A stretch of 26,006 bases of DNA from Clostridia bacterium (GCA_017407375.1 JAFQWT010000052.1:1-26006), one strand, 5' to 3'; shown: positions 13,740 to 22,109, numbered from the stretch's first letter. Notes: generated from the letters alone by a model not told the origin. Translations and numbers: made by a program.

Positions 13740-15545
13740 ATGGCAAGCTCAAGACTCGTTGGAAGCTATCCCGTCATTGGAATCCGTCCCACCATCGACG
13801 GACGGCGCGGACCCCTGAAGGTGCGCGAGAGCCTGGAGGTACAGACGATGACCATGGCGCAAAACGCCGCCCGTCTCATCTCGGAGAACCTCCGCTATTC
13901 GAACGGTGAGCCCGTCAAGGTCATCGTGGCGGACACCACCATCGGCCGTGTGGCGGAGGCCGCGGCGTGCGCCGATAAGTTTAAGAAGGAGGGCGTGGAC
14001 ATCACGCTCACCGTCACTCCCTGCTGGTGCTACGGCAGTGAGACGATGGACATGGACCCCATGACCATCAAGGCCGTGTGGGGCTTCAACGGGACCGAGC
14101 GCCCCGGCGCCGTGTACCTGGCGGCGGTGCTGGCTGGCCACGCACAGAAGGGCCTCCCTGCCTTTGGCATCTACGGCCATGACGTGCAGGACCTTGACGA
14201 CACCACGATCCCCGCGGACGTCAGCGAGAAGATCCTGCGCTTTGCCCGCGCGGCGGTCGCTGTTGCCACGATGCGCGGCAAGTCCTACCTGCAGATCGGC
14301 TCGATCTGCATGGGCATTGCCGGCTCGATCGTGGACGTGGACTTCTTTGAGGAATACCTCGGGATGCGCGTGGAGAGCGTGGACGAGGTTGAGATCATCC
14401 GCCGCATGACCGAGGGCATCTACGATAAGGCCGAGTACGAGAAGGCCCTTGCCTGGATCAAGGCCAAGTGCCGCGCCGACATCGACAAGAACCCGAAGGA
14501 GCTGCAAAGGACCGCCGAGGAAAAGGCGGCCGACTGGGAATTCACCGCGAAGATGGCCTGCATCATCAAGGACCTGATGAACGGCAACCAGAATCTCCCC
14601 GAGGGATGCCGTGAGGAGGCCGTGGGGCACAACGCCCTGGCGGCGGGCTTCCAGGGGCAGCGCCAGTGGACCGACTTTTATCCCAACTGCGACTTCCCCG
14701 AGAGCATTCTGAACTCGACCTTCGACTGGAACGGTGCCCGCGAGCCCTATATCCTCGCCACGGAGAACGACAGTCTCAACGGCATTTGCATGCTGTTTAT
14801 GAAGCTCCTCACGGGCCGCGCCCAGATGTTTGCCGACGTCCGCACCTACTGGTCGGGCGATGCCATCAAGCGGGTGACGGGCTACGAGATCGAGGGCCGC
14901 GCCAAGGAGGCCGACGGCTTTATCCACCTCATCAACTCGGGCGCCTGCTGTGTGGACGCCTGCGGCGAGGTGAAGGATGCGGACGGAAACGCCGTGATGA
15001 AGCAGTGGTGGGAGATGACGGACGGCGACATTGACGCCTGCATGGGGGCCACCACCTGGCCCTACGCCGACCTTGGCTACTTCCGCGGCGGCGGCTATTC
15101 CTCCCGCTTTGTGACGCGTGCCGAGATGCCCTGCACCATGGTACGCCTGAACCTTGTCAAGGGCCTTGGCCCCGTGATGCAGATCGCCGAGGGCTGGACC
15201 GTCCACGTGCCCGACGAGGTGACCGACGCGCTGTGGAAGCGCACCGACTACACCTGGCCCTGCACCTGGTTTGCCCCCCGTGTGACGGGCAAAGGCGCCT
15301 TCAAGACCGCCTACGACGTGATGAACAACTGGGGTGCCAACCACGGCGCGATCTCCTACGGCCACATTGGCGCCGACCTCATCACGATGTGCTCGATGCT
15401 CCGCATCCCCGTTTGCATGCACAACGTGGAGGAGGAGAAGATCTACCGCCCTGCGGTGTGGGGTGCCTTCGGCATGGACAAGGAGGCGGGGGACTACCGC
15501 GCCTGCGAGGCCTACGGTCCGATGTACCGCAACATCAGAAAGTAA
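13740..15545 (+). CDS. fucI: L-fucose isomerase (FucI)
   Basis: 601 residues, against about 590 for E. coli FucI. It interconverts L-fucose and L-fuculose (and D-arabinose/D-ribulose in many members), the first step of cytoplasmic fucose catabolism. The active-site Glu342 (LATENDSLNG) and Asp366 (FADVRTYWS) are spaced 24 residues apart, as are E337 and D361 of E. coli; His535 in WGANHGAISYGHIGAD is the third Mn2+ ligand. AAGGAGG lies five bases before the ATG. No fuculokinase, aldolase or fucose permease lies in the window, so the rest of the pathway must be elsewhere. A strong terminator follows, making this a single-gene unit. Confidence 0.97.
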   Translation: MASSRLVGSYPVIGIRPTIDGRRGPLKVRESLEVQTMTMAQNAARLISENLRYSNGEPVKVIVADTTIGRVAEAAACADKFKKEGVDITLTVTPCWCYGSETMDMDPMTIKAVWGFNGTERPGAVYLAAVLAGHAQKGLPAFGIYGHDVQDLDDTTIPADVSEKILRFARAAVAVATMRGKSYLQIGSICMGIAGSIVDVDFFEEYLGMRVESVDEVEIIRRMTEGIYDKAEYEKALAWIKAKCRADIDKNPKELQRTAEEKAADWEFTAKMACIIKDLMNGNQNLPEGCREEAVGHNALAAGFQGQRQWTDFYPNCDFPESILNSTFDWNGAREPYILATENDSLNGICMLFMKLLTGRAQMFADVRTYWSGDAIKRVTGYEIEGRAKEADGFIHLINSGACCVDACGEVKDADGNAVMKQWWEMTDGDIDACMGATTWPYADLGYFRGGGYSSRFVTRAEMPCTMVRLNLVKGLGPVMQIAEGWTVHVPDEVTDALWKRTDYTWPCTWFAPRVTGKGAFKTAYDVMNNWGANHGAISYGHIGADLITMCSMLRIPVCMHNVEEEKIYRPAVWGAFGMDKEAGDYRACEAYGPMYRNIRK

Positions 15546-15563
15546 GGTAAGCTTTACAAAATG

Positions 15564-15593
15564 AAAAAAGAAGCGCTACGGCGCTTCTTTTTT
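15564..15593 (+). terminator. Intrinsic terminator of fucI
   Basis: AAAAAAGAAGCGC-TACG-GCGCTTCTTTTTT, a 13-bp stem capped by a C(UACG)G tetraloop, 18 bases past the fucI stop. Confidence 0.95.
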
Positions 15594-15599
15594 GTTATC

Positions 15600-15635
15600 C
15601 GATGGACGGCGCCCCTGCGGGGGCGCCGTCCATCG
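15600..15635. repeat. Perfect 16-bp hairpin without a T-tract
   Basis: CGATGGACGGCGCCCC (15600-15615) and its exact reverse complement (15620-15635) around TGCG. Very stable, but no run of T follows on either strand, so it is not a standard terminator. It stands between the fucI and aspS terminators. Confidence 0.85.
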
Positions 15636-15644
15636 CGCGTTCAG

Positions 15645-15675
15645 AAAAAAAGCCGCCCTGCGGGGCGGCTTTTTT
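15645..15675 (-). terminator. Intrinsic terminator of aspS
   Basis: GCCGCCC (15652-15658) / GGGCGGC (15663-15669) flanked by A7 on the left and T6 on the right, starting four bases past the aspS stop. It works on both strands and can also catch read-through from fucI. Confidence 0.92.
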
Positions 15676-15678
15676 CAT

Positions 15679-16968
15679 TTACGGGGTCAGGCGGTTCGGA
15701 CCGCGGAAGAGGAACATGGCCTCCTTGATGGCGGTGCCCGTCAGGAGCATGGTAAGACGGTCAACACCCAGGCCAAAGCCGCCGTGGGGCGGGCAGCCGT
15801 AGCGGAAGAACTCGGTGTAGAACCTCACGTCCTCGCCAAGGCCCTTCTCGGCGGCCTGGCGGCAGAGCACGTCGTAGCGGTGCTCACGCTGGGCTCCCGT
15901 GGTGATCTCCACGCCGCGCCAGATGAGGTCATAGCCCATCGGCACGCCGTGCTCGTCCCGCATATGGTAAAAGGCGCGCTTTTCGGCGGCGTAATCGGTG
16001 ATAAAGAGGAACTCGTGGTCAAACATCTCCTTTGAGAGCTTGGCGGTCAAGTGCTCGGCATCGGTGGTGAGGTCGCCCTCCTCGCCCGCGGGGCACTCGT
16101 AGCCGTAGCGCGCCTTCAGCTCGGCATAGACGTCCGAAAGCTTCATCCGCGGGAAGGGGAGCGTCGGGACGACAACGGGCGTGCCAAAGGCCGCCTCGAT
16201 GGCCTCGCCGTACTTCTCCTTGACCTCGGTCAGGGCGGCGGTGAGCATCTCCTCCTCGAGCTTCATCACGTCCTCGTGGGAGTCGATGTAGCTGAACTCA
16301 AGGTCAAAGCCCGTGAACTCGGTGGTGTGCTTGTTGGTGAAGGACTTTTCGGCGCGGAAGACAGGCCCCGTCTCAAAGATGCGCTCAAAGCCCGCGGCCA
16401 TGGCCATCTGCTTATAGAACTGGGGGCTCTGGGCCAGGTACGCCTTGCGGTCAAAGTACTTCAGCTCAAACACGTCCGCCCCGCTCTCGGAGGCGGCGCC
16501 GATCAGCTTCGGCGTATGGATCTCGGTAAAATCGCGCTCGCAAAGGAAGCGGCGCATGGCGTTGACAAAGCAGGACTGCACGCGGAACATCAGAAGGTTC
16601 TTCTCCGAGCGCAGGTCGATCCAGCGGTAGTCAAGACGCGTGTCGATGTTGGCATCGGGGCCGATCGGAATGGCCTCCGCGAGCGAATCGATCTCCATGG
16701 TCTCGGGAAGCATCTCACGTCCGCCGAGCTTGACGTACTCGTTTTCCACGACCGTCCCCGTCACGGTGACGACCGACTCAAGCATCAGCTCATCAACGAC
16801 GGCCGCCAGGGCGGGCGACTTCTCCTTTTCAATGGTAAGCTGGAGCTTGCCCGTGGCGTCACGGATCACAAGAAACGCCATGGTGCGCTTGTTGCGGATG
16901 TTCTCAATAAAGCCGCGCACCCGACAGGGGGTCCCCGCGACGATGTCCTTGATGTAGGTCCTGTTCAT
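15679..16968 (-). CDS. aspS: Aspartyl-tRNA synthetase, short archaeal-type
   Basis: 429 residues, with an OB-fold anticodon domain (residues 1-110; CRVRGFIENIRNKRTMAFLVIRD) followed directly by the class II core. Motif 1 region is FTEIHTPKLIGAASESGADVFEL, motif 2 is GPVFRAEKSFTNKHTTEFTGFDLEF and motif 3 is GFGLGVDRLTMLLTG. The ~150-residue GAD insertion of usual bacterial AspRS is absent, and the whole resembles the archaeal/eukaryotic form that some Clostridia carry. Many such enzymes are non-discriminating and also charge tRNA-Asn, with GatCAB completing Asn-tRNA-Asn; I cannot decide that from the residues seen. GGAGG precedes the ATG by seven bases. Own promoter and terminator. Confidence 0.93.
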   Translation of the reverse strand: MNRTYIKDIVAGTPCRVRGFIENIRNKRTMAFLVIRDATGKLQLTIEKEKSPALAAVVDELMLESVVTVTGTVVENEYVKLGGREMLPETMEIDSLAEAIPIGPDANIDTRLDYRWIDLRSEKNLLMFRVQSCFVNAMRRFLCERDFTEIHTPKLIGAASESGADVFELKYFDRKAYLAQSPQFYKQMAMAAGFERIFETGPVFRAEKSFTNKHTTEFTGFDLEFSYIDSHEDVMKLEEEMLTAALTEVKEKYGEAIEAAFGTPVVVPTLPFPRMKLSDVYAELKARYGYECPAGEEGDLTTDAEHLTAKLSKEMFDHEFLFITDYAAEKRAFYHMRDEHGVPMGYDLIWRGVEITTGAQREHRYDVLCRQAAEKGLGEDVRFYTEFFRYGCPPHGGFGLGVDRLTMLLTGTAIKEAMFLFRGPNRLTP

Positions 16969-17004
16969 AGTCTATCCTCCGTTTTGGTCTTTGCTTTTCA
17001 CTTC

Positions 17005-17033
17005 ATTGTATTCTTTTTTGGCGATAAAATCAA
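17005..17033 (-). promoter_or_regulatory. Promoter of aspS
   Basis: Minus strand: TTGATT (17028-17033), 17-base spacer, TACAAT (17005-17010). No terminator is visible between the nrnA stop (17048) and this promoter, so read-through from the upstream operon is likely as well. Confidence 0.65.
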
Positions 17034-17047
17034 GGGGGTTTTGCGTT

Positions 17048-18013
17048 TTATTCGGCAAAATAGCGTGCGGCTGCCTGAAGGACGAGCGCCTCGCCCTCCT
17101 CGGCCGTGCCAGCAGGAAGCGTGGCCCCCGCGGCCAGGCGGTGACCGCCCCCGCCAAAGGAGGCGCAAAGGGCCGAGACGTCCGCTGTGACGGCGCGCAT
17201 CGAAAGGCGGACGGTGCCGTCCGCGCGCTCACGGATCACGGCGGCGATCTCCACCCCGCGGCGCGAGCGGAGCGTGTCGATGACCGCATCAAAGTCGGCA
17301 TCGGTGCAGGCGTGGCGCTCGAGCAGCTCACGCGAGACGGCCAAAAGGGAAAGGCGCCCGCCGTAATACTCGCGCGACTCGGTAATGGCCGCCGCGATGG
17401 CCCGCAGCTCCCCGTCCGTGCGGACGTCAAAGAGGCGGCGCGAAAGCTCGGCACCGTCAATGCCCGAGGAAAGGAGGGCAGCGGCGGCCAGGTGGGCGGC
17501 GGGAGTGGCGTTTTTGAAGCGGAAGCCGCCCGTGTCCGAGGCAATGGCGGCAAAGAGGGGGGCCGCCAGCGCGGGTGGGAGGGGGCGGGTGCCGCCGTCC
17601 GAGAAGAGCTCGTACAGCACCTCCCCGACCGACGAGGCCTCGGCCACGGTATAGTAGGGGGAAAAGGGCGTGGAAAGCCCGTGGTGGTCGATCGAGAGGA
17701 CGGTGTCGGCCGCCTCAACGAGGGGGGCGGCGGCACCGGTCTGCGAGAGCGAGGCAATGTCCACGCAAAGGATCTCACGGGCCTCCCCCTCATGGATCGG
17801 CACACCCTCGGCAAGGAAGGAAAGGCGCTCGGGGATCGGCTCACTGAGGTAGAGCGAGGCCGCCACCCCGCGGGAGCGGAGATAGCGGACGGCCGCCACG
17901 GCACTGCCGACGGCATCTCCGTCGGGCGAGCGGTGCATAAGGACCGCCGGCGCACGGAGAGAGTCAAGGGCCGCCAGCACCTCAGCACGGGAGAGGGGAC
18001 GGACGTCAGTCAT
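17048..18013 (-). CDS. nrnA: DHH/DHHA1 phosphoesterase, NrnA-type (nanoRNase / pAp phosphatase)
   Basis: 321 residues from the ATG at 18013 (AAGGAGGAG upstream; the ATG overlaps the rbfA stop by eight bases). The DHH domain shows MHRSPDGDAVGS (26-37), CVDIAS (83-88), SIDHHG (107-112) and ASDTGGFRFKNAT (158-170), all metal-site motifs. The C-terminal DHHA1 domain ends with SFGGGGHRLAAGA. NrnA degrades 2-5 nucleotide RNAs to monomers and dephosphorylates pAp. The rbfA-nrnA adjacency is standard in Bacillota, which supports this name over other DHH proteins such as RecJ or GdpP, both of which are longer. Confidence 0.92.
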   Translation of the reverse strand: MTDVRPLSRAEVLAALDSLRAPAVLMHRSPDGDAVGSAVAAVRYLRSRGVAASLYLSEPIPERLSFLAEGVPIHEGEAREILCVDIASLSQTGAAAPLVEAADTVLSIDHHGLSTPFSPYYTVAEASSVGEVLYELFSDGGTRPLPPALAAPLFAAIASDTGGFRFKNATPAAHLAAAALLSSGIDGAELSRRLFDVRTDGELRAIAAAITESREYYGGRLSLLAVSRELLERHACTDADFDAVIDTLRSRRGVEIAAVIRERADGTVRLSMRAVTADVSALCASFGGGGHRLAAGATLPAGTAEEGEALVLQAAARYFAE

Positions 18014-18374
18014 CGGTCGGCTCCTCCTTGGGGGCGGAGGCGGTCCCCAGCTCCTCGAGGATGCGCGCGATCTTGGCGCCGTGAGCCATCGAGCCGTCCG
18101 CATAGAACAAAAGCTCGGGCGTCAGGCGCAGGTTGAGCGTCATGGCCAGGTGACGGCGGAGCATCCCCTGGGCGGCGCGCAGCCCCTCGCCCGCCGCCTT
18201 GGCGTCACCGAGGGCCGAATAGTACACCCGTGCGACCTTCAGGTCGGGGGCGACCTCACAGCGTGTGATCGAAACAAAATTGTCAAGGATCCGGGGATCG
18301 CGTGCGTCACGCAGGCAGATCGCCAGCTCCTCGGCTACGGCATCGTTGATCCTGCCGCGTCTGTAGCTTGGCAT
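18006..18374 (-). CDS. rbfA: Ribosome-binding factor A (RbfA)
   Basis: 122 residues from the ATG at 18374 (AAGGAG six bases upstream; earlier in-frame starts run back into murI). RbfA binds the 30S subunit during 16S rRNA 5'-end maturation and cold adaptation. The KH-like fold is recognisable: RRGRINDAVAEELAICLRD, RDPRILDNFVSITRCEVAPDLKVARVYYSALG, then GMLRRHLAMTLNLRLTPELLFYADGS. The tail (EELGTASAPKEEPTDD) is acidic. It overlaps the nrnA start and lies 28 bases after murI, all on one transcript. Confidence 0.95.
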   Translation of the reverse strand: MPSYRRGRINDAVAEELAICLRDARDPRILDNFVSITRCEVAPDLKVARVYYSALGDAKAAGEGLRAAQGMLRRHLAMTLNLRLTPELLFYADGSMAHGAKIARILEELGTASAPKEEPTDD

Positions 18375-18402
18375 ATACGTCTCCTTTTCGGAATTTGATA
18401 CT

Positions 18403-19173
18403 TCAGGAAAGGGCCACCGTCTCCACCAAAGGGGGGGCGGCATCGCCCGTGAGGCGCCCGTAAAGGCGCCGAAAGGCCTCGCTTCCGTCGGTCACAAGGA
18501 AGCGGCACTCCCCCCGCCCGCGCTCCCCAAGGGTGGGCGCCAGCGCCGCCGCAGCCGCCGCACCGCAGTCAATGAGGTGGGCCGTGGGAAAGAGGCGGCG
18601 GACGTGGGGCGAAAGCCAAGGGAAATGCGTGCAGGCGAGAAGGATCGCCTCGGGCTCAAGGTCAAAAAGCGGGGCAAGCGTGCGCTCGGCCACCAGGCGC
18701 GGGAGGGGGTCGTCGGGGGCGGTGAGGCCCGCCTCGGCCAAGGCCACAAAGAGGGGGCAGGCCACCGAGCGCACCTCGGCCGATGGGAGGCACTCCGAAA
18801 GGCGGCGGGCAAAGATGCCGCTCCTTACGGTGGCCTCGGTACCGAGGACGGCAAGGCGCCGAGCGCCGAGGGCGGCGGCCGCGCGGATGCCCGCCTCGGC
18901 CACGCCGTACACGGGGAGGGGGTAGCGTCCCCGAAGGTGGGGCAGGGCCACGGTGGACACGGTGCCGCACGCCACAAGGATCGCCTCGGGCCGAAGGGCG
19001 GCAAGATAGTCGAGTGCCTCGGTGGCGTAGCGGCAGACGGTGGCCGCATCGCGCGGGCCGTACGGCACGCGGGCCGTGTCGCCAAGGTAGCAGACGTCCA
19101 CCGTGGGCACAAGACGGCGCAGGGCCATCAGGGTGGAGACCCCGCCGACGCCGCTGTCGTAAACGCAAACCAT
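18403..19173 (-). CDS. murI: Glutamate racemase (MurI), divergent motif
   Basis: 256 residues. It makes D-glutamate for peptidoglycan. VYDSGVGGVSTLM (4-16) and GDTARVPYG (31-39) are standard, and the second catalytic cysteine is in LLACTHFPWL (Cys181, His183). The first is in VACGTVSTVAL (Cys69), where the usual ACNTAS reads ACGTVS, so the conserved Asn is Gly. I have an impression that some Clostridia share this variant but cannot check it. The ATG is three bases after the ddl stop, so cell-wall genes ddl and murI are adjacent. An aspartate racemase relative is the alternative, but the context favours MurI. Confidence 0.85.
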   Translation of the reverse strand: MVCVYDSGVGGVSTLMALRRLVPTVDVCYLGDTARVPYGPRDAATVCRYATEALDYLAALRPEAILVACGTVSTVALPHLRGRYPLPVYGVAEAGIRAAAALGARRLAVLGTEATVRSGIFARRLSECLPSAEVRSVACPLFVALAEAGLTAPDDPLPRLVAERTLAPLFDLEPEAILLACTHFPWLSPHVRRLFPTAHLIDCGAAAAAALAPTLGERGRGECRFLVTDGSEAFRRLYGRLTGDAAPPLVETVALS

Positions 19174-19176
19174 ACT

Positions 19177-20196
19177 TTACTTTGCAGCGTTTTCGAGCAG
19201 GACGTTGATAAGCTCGGTCATGCTAAGGCCCGCCGCCTGCCAAAGGCGGGGGAACATACTGATGTCGGTAAAGCCCGGCATGGTATTGATCTCATTGAGG
19301 AGCACGCGCCCGTCCTCCGCCACGAAGAAATCGGCACGGCTAAGGCCGCGGCAGCCGAGAAGGCGGAAAAGGCGGCGGCCGTACGCGGTCACGCTCTCAC
19401 GCGCCGAGCGGGAAACGCGCGCGGGGATAAAGATGCGCGAGGCATGGCTCTCGTACTTGGCGGCGTAATCGTAAAAGAGGGCGGCGGGCTCGATCTCCCC
19501 GACGGCGGTGGTCAGAAGCGCACCGGCCCGCTCGAGAAGGGCCAGCTCGACCTCCGCCCCACGGATATACTCCTCGCAAAGGGCGCGGTCACTGTGGGCC
19601 AGAGCGGCGCGGAGCGCGGCGGGCGCCTCGGCCGCGGTGGCAACGCACGCGGCACCGACCGACGAGCCGCCCGTGGCGGGCTTAACGAAAAAGGGAAAGC
19701 CGAGGGTTTCACCAAGACGGCGGCCGAGCGCCGCATCGGTAAGGTCCTCCTCGGTCACCACCGTAAAGGCGGCGGTGGGGATCCCCGCGGTGGCGGCCAG
19801 CTGCTTGGTCAGCACCTTATCCATGCCGACCGCCCCCGCCGTCAGGCCGCAACCAACGAAGGGGATCGAGAGGAGCGAGAGGAGCGCGGCCACGCCGCCA
19901 CCCTCACCAAGCCCGCCGTGAAGGAGGGGAAACACAACGTCGGCAGGGATCACCTGTCCCTCGGCCACAAGGGCGCGGCGGTGGAGGTCAAGCGTCACGG
20001 GGACGGCCCCCTCCCGCCAGGCATCGGCCGCAACGGCGGCAGGGGTGGCGGGGGTGCGGTACCAGCGCCCCTCACGGTCGATGCCGACCGCGGTGAGCGT
20101 GTGCTCACGGGGAAACGCAGCAAGGACGGCGGCGGCACTGCGGAGCGAGATCTCGTATTCCTCGCCCGCCCCGCCGAAGAGCAGGATCACCTTCAT
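19177..20196 (-). CDS. ddl: D-alanine--D-alanine ligase (Ddl)
   Basis: 339 residues from the ATG at 20196; GAGGTG lies just upstream and the first in-frame GTG at 20205 is part of that site. It joins two D-Ala for peptidoglycan precursors. ATP-grasp motifs: EYEISLRSAAA (N-terminal Glu and Ser), LLHGGLGEGG, FFVKPATGGSSVG, CEEYIRGAEVE, LNEINTMPGFT. The omega-loop reads FYDYAAKY, with the tyrosine typical of D-Ala-D-Ala rather than D-Ala-D-Lac ligases, so vancomycin susceptibility is expected. Its ribosome binding site is part of an 8-bp inverted repeat with the sequence after the prmC stop. Confidence 0.95.
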   Translation of the reverse strand: MKVILLFGGAGEEYEISLRSAAAVLAAFPREHTLTAVGIDREGRWYRTPATPAAVAADAWREGAVPVTLDLHRRALVAEGQVIPADVVFPLLHGGLGEGGGVAALLSLLSIPFVGCGLTAGAVGMDKVLTKQLAATAGIPTAAFTVVTEEDLTDAALGRRLGETLGFPFFVKPATGGSSVGAACVATAAEAPAALRAALAHSDRALCEEYIRGAEVELALLERAGALLTTAVGEIEPAALFYDYAAKYESHASRIFIPARVSRSARESVTAYGRRLFRLLGCRGLSRADFFVAEDGRVLLNEINTMPGFTDISMFPRLWQAAGLSMTELINVLLENAAK

Positions 20197-20200
20197 ATAC

Positions 20201-20243
20201 ATCACCTCGCTTCAGTATATGAGCGGGGGCGACGGGAGGTGAT
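20201..20243 (-). promoter_or_regulatory. Inverted repeat covering the ddl ribosome binding site
   Basis: Minus strand: ATCACCTC (20236-20243), immediately after the prmC stop, is the exact complement of GAGGTGAT (20201-20208), which holds the ddl Shine-Dalgarno. Folding would hide the site in a stem with a 27-base loop. Translating ribosomes finishing prmC could open it (inference). Confidence 0.5.
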
Positions 20244-21050
20244 TCAGCGGGGGCGGAGCAGCCCTCCGCGGAAGTTTTTGCCGTAATCGTAATAGGGCGC
20301 AAAGCTCATGCCGCGCTCCTCGGCCAGGGCGGCCAGGGCGTCCTTTTGGTCATAGCCGCATTCGAGGAGGAAAAAGCCACCCGGCAAAAGGGCATCGGTA
20401 AAGGACAAAAGGCGGCGGTAGAAGCAAAGGCCGTCCTCCCCGCCGTCAAGGGCGAGAGCCGGCTCATAGGCAAGCTCAGGCGCGAGGGTAGCAAGGTCGG
20501 CGGTGGGGATATAGGGGGGATTCGCCAGGATCGCATCAAAGCGGCCCTCGGGTGTCTCACGCAGGAGGTCGGCACGGCGGAGGGTGAGGCGGTCAAGGAC
20601 GCCAAGGCGGCGGGCGTTTTCCTCGGCAAAGGCGAGGGCCGCCTCCGAGACGTCGATCCCGACGGCGGTGGTGTCGGGGCGGTCATACAGCACCGAGACG
20701 GCAATGGCGCCGCTCCCCGTGCAAAGGTCGGCAAAGTGCGCGCCGCGGGGCAAGGCGCTAACGGCAAGCTCCACCAGGCGCTCGGTATCGGCGCGGGGGA
20801 CGAGACACCCCTCCCCGACGGCCAGCTCCCCGCGATAAAAGGGCGCCGAGCCGAGGATATAGGCCAGCGGCTCCCGCGCGGCGCGGCGCGAAAGCAGCGG
20901 GAGGAGGATGGCATCGTCCGCCGCGGGGTCGGTCCCCAGAAGCTCGGCGGGGGTCAGCCCCGTGCAATGGGTAAAGAGGAGGCGCGCCTCGGTATCCGCC
21001 TCAGGGATTCCGTAGGACGAGAGCGCCGCCCGAAGCTCCGAGAGCTTCAT
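20244..21050 (-). CDS. prmC: Release factor glutamine methyltransferase (PrmC/HemK)
   Basis: 268 residues. It N5-methylates the glutamine of the GGQ motif in RF1 and RF2, using SAM. The N-terminal helical domain (1-75) is followed by the Rossmann methyltransferase: LVPRADTERLV, ADLCTGSGAIAVS (SAM loop), GIDVSEAALAFAEENARRLG and the active-site ILANPPYIP, then EPALALDGGEDGL. All are standard. Its ATG overlaps the DUF1385 stop as ATGA; DUF1385-prmC is a conserved pair in Bacillota, normally with prfA next, but here ddl follows instead. Confidence 0.96.
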   Translation of the reverse strand: MKLSELRAALSSYGIPEADTEARLLFTHCTGLTPAELLGTDPAADDAILLPLLSRRAAREPLAYILGSAPFYRGELAVGEGCLVPRADTERLVELAVSALPRGAHFADLCTGSGAIAVSVLYDRPDTTAVGIDVSEAALAFAEENARRLGVLDRLTLRRADLLRETPEGRFDAILANPPYIPTADLATLAPELAYEPALALDGGEDGLCFYRRLLSFTDALLPGGFFLLECGYDQKDALAALAEERGMSFAPYYDYGKNFRGGLLRPR

Positions 21051-22081
21051 TCCTCGGTGGGAGGAGCGTTCTCCCCCGCCTCCTTGGGTGCGGCGGCCGT
21101 CTCGGCGGCGGCGCGGTAGGCCGCGCGGTCAAGCTCCGGAAAATCCTCGGGAAGGGCGTACTGCAGGGAGAGGAGAGCAACCTCCAGCTGAGCGTCGTCC
21201 GGCTCCCGCGTGGTGATGCGCTGCATCCAAAGGCCGGGCGCGGCCAGAAGGCGCACAAGGACATTCTGGTGGCAGCCCGCGTAACGGATGAACTCAAAGC
21301 CGACACCCACCACAAGGGGGAGGAGCGCCAGGCGGATCAGGACGTAAAGTATTGTTTTCAAATTGGGAAAAAGGGCGTTGACGCCGAAGCCGAGAAGCAC
21401 ACCGAGCAGGATCATCACGAACATAAAGGACGTGCCACAGCGGGGGTGAAAGCGCGAATACTTGCGCGCCGCCTCGGGCGTTAGGGCATCCCCCGCCTCA
21501 TAGCAGGCGATGCTCTTATGCTCGGCCCCGTGGTACTCAAAGGTACGGCGGATCTCCTTCATAAGAGAAACAAGAAGGAGGTAGCAAAGGAAGATAAGGA
21601 TCTTAAGGACCCCCTCCACGGCGCTCTTCCAATGCCCAAGCGTAACACCGAGGAGCGACTCGATCCACCCGGCCACAAGGCGCGGCAGAGCGAGAAAGAG
21701 GGCCAGCGACAGCACCACGCCAAGGATGCCCGCAAGGAGCATCAAAACGTCAAAGAAGCGGACGCCCAGGTGCTTTTTAAAGGACTTTTCAAATTTTGTC
21801 TCCTCCTCGGCCTCGCCCATGACCTCAGCCGAGATCGCCAGGCAGGAGTAGCTGAGGACCAGCGACTCGATGAAGGAGACGATACCGCGCAGGATCGGCA
21901 GGTTCCAAAATTTATGCTTTTGGCGCAGGGAGGTAAAGCGCTTTTCCCGCACGACGAGCGTGCCGTCCTCACGGCGGCAGGCAATGGCACAAAGGTCGGC
22001 GGCGCGCATCATCACGCCCTCGAGCATGGCGCCGCCACCCACCTTACCGAGGCGGGGGTTGCATTCGGCTTGCTTTTTCAC
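21047..22081 (-). CDS. DUF1385 (YqhQ-like) membrane protein
   Basis: 344 residues with a GTG start at 22081 (AAAAGGAG upstream). Family marks are GGGAMLEGVMMR (15-26), EYHGAEHKSIACYE and RFHPRCGTSFMFV. Hydrophobic spans lie near 113-141, 160-176, 217-238 and 243-266, so it is an integral membrane protein with cytoplasmic loops. The C-terminal 50 residues are Ala/Glu/Pro-rich. The biochemical role is not established; the family is widespread in Bacillota beside prmC. It heads the minus-strand housekeeping operon DUF1385-prmC-ddl-murI-rbfA-nrnA. Confidence 0.92.
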   Translation of the reverse strand: MKKQAECNPRLGKVGGGAMLEGVMMRAADLCAIACRREDGTLVVREKRFTSLRQKHKFWNLPILRGIVSFIESLVLSYSCLAISAEVMGEAEEETKFEKSFKKHLGVRFFDVLMLLAGILGVVLSLALFLALPRLVAGWIESLLGVTLGHWKSAVEGVLKILIFLCYLLLVSLMKEIRRTFEYHGAEHKSIACYEAGDALTPEAARKYSRFHPRCGTSFMFVMILLGVLLGFGVNALFPNLKTILYVLIRLALLPLVVGVGFEFIRYAGCHQNVLVRLLAAPGLWMQRITTREPDDAQLEVALLSLQYALPEDFPELDRAAYRAAAETAAAPKEAGENAPPTEE

Positions 22082-22109
22082 GGCAGTTCTCCTTTTTTTG
22101 CAATATGCT

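Noticed and set aside
13749..15422. Minus-strand open frame of 557 codons opposite fucI
   Set aside because: Antisense to a complete, well-conserved L-fucose isomerase; composition is typical of a GC-rich shadow frame.
18577..20286. Plus-strand open frame opposite murI and ddl
   Set aside because: Spans two convincing minus-strand genes and has no recognisable domain.
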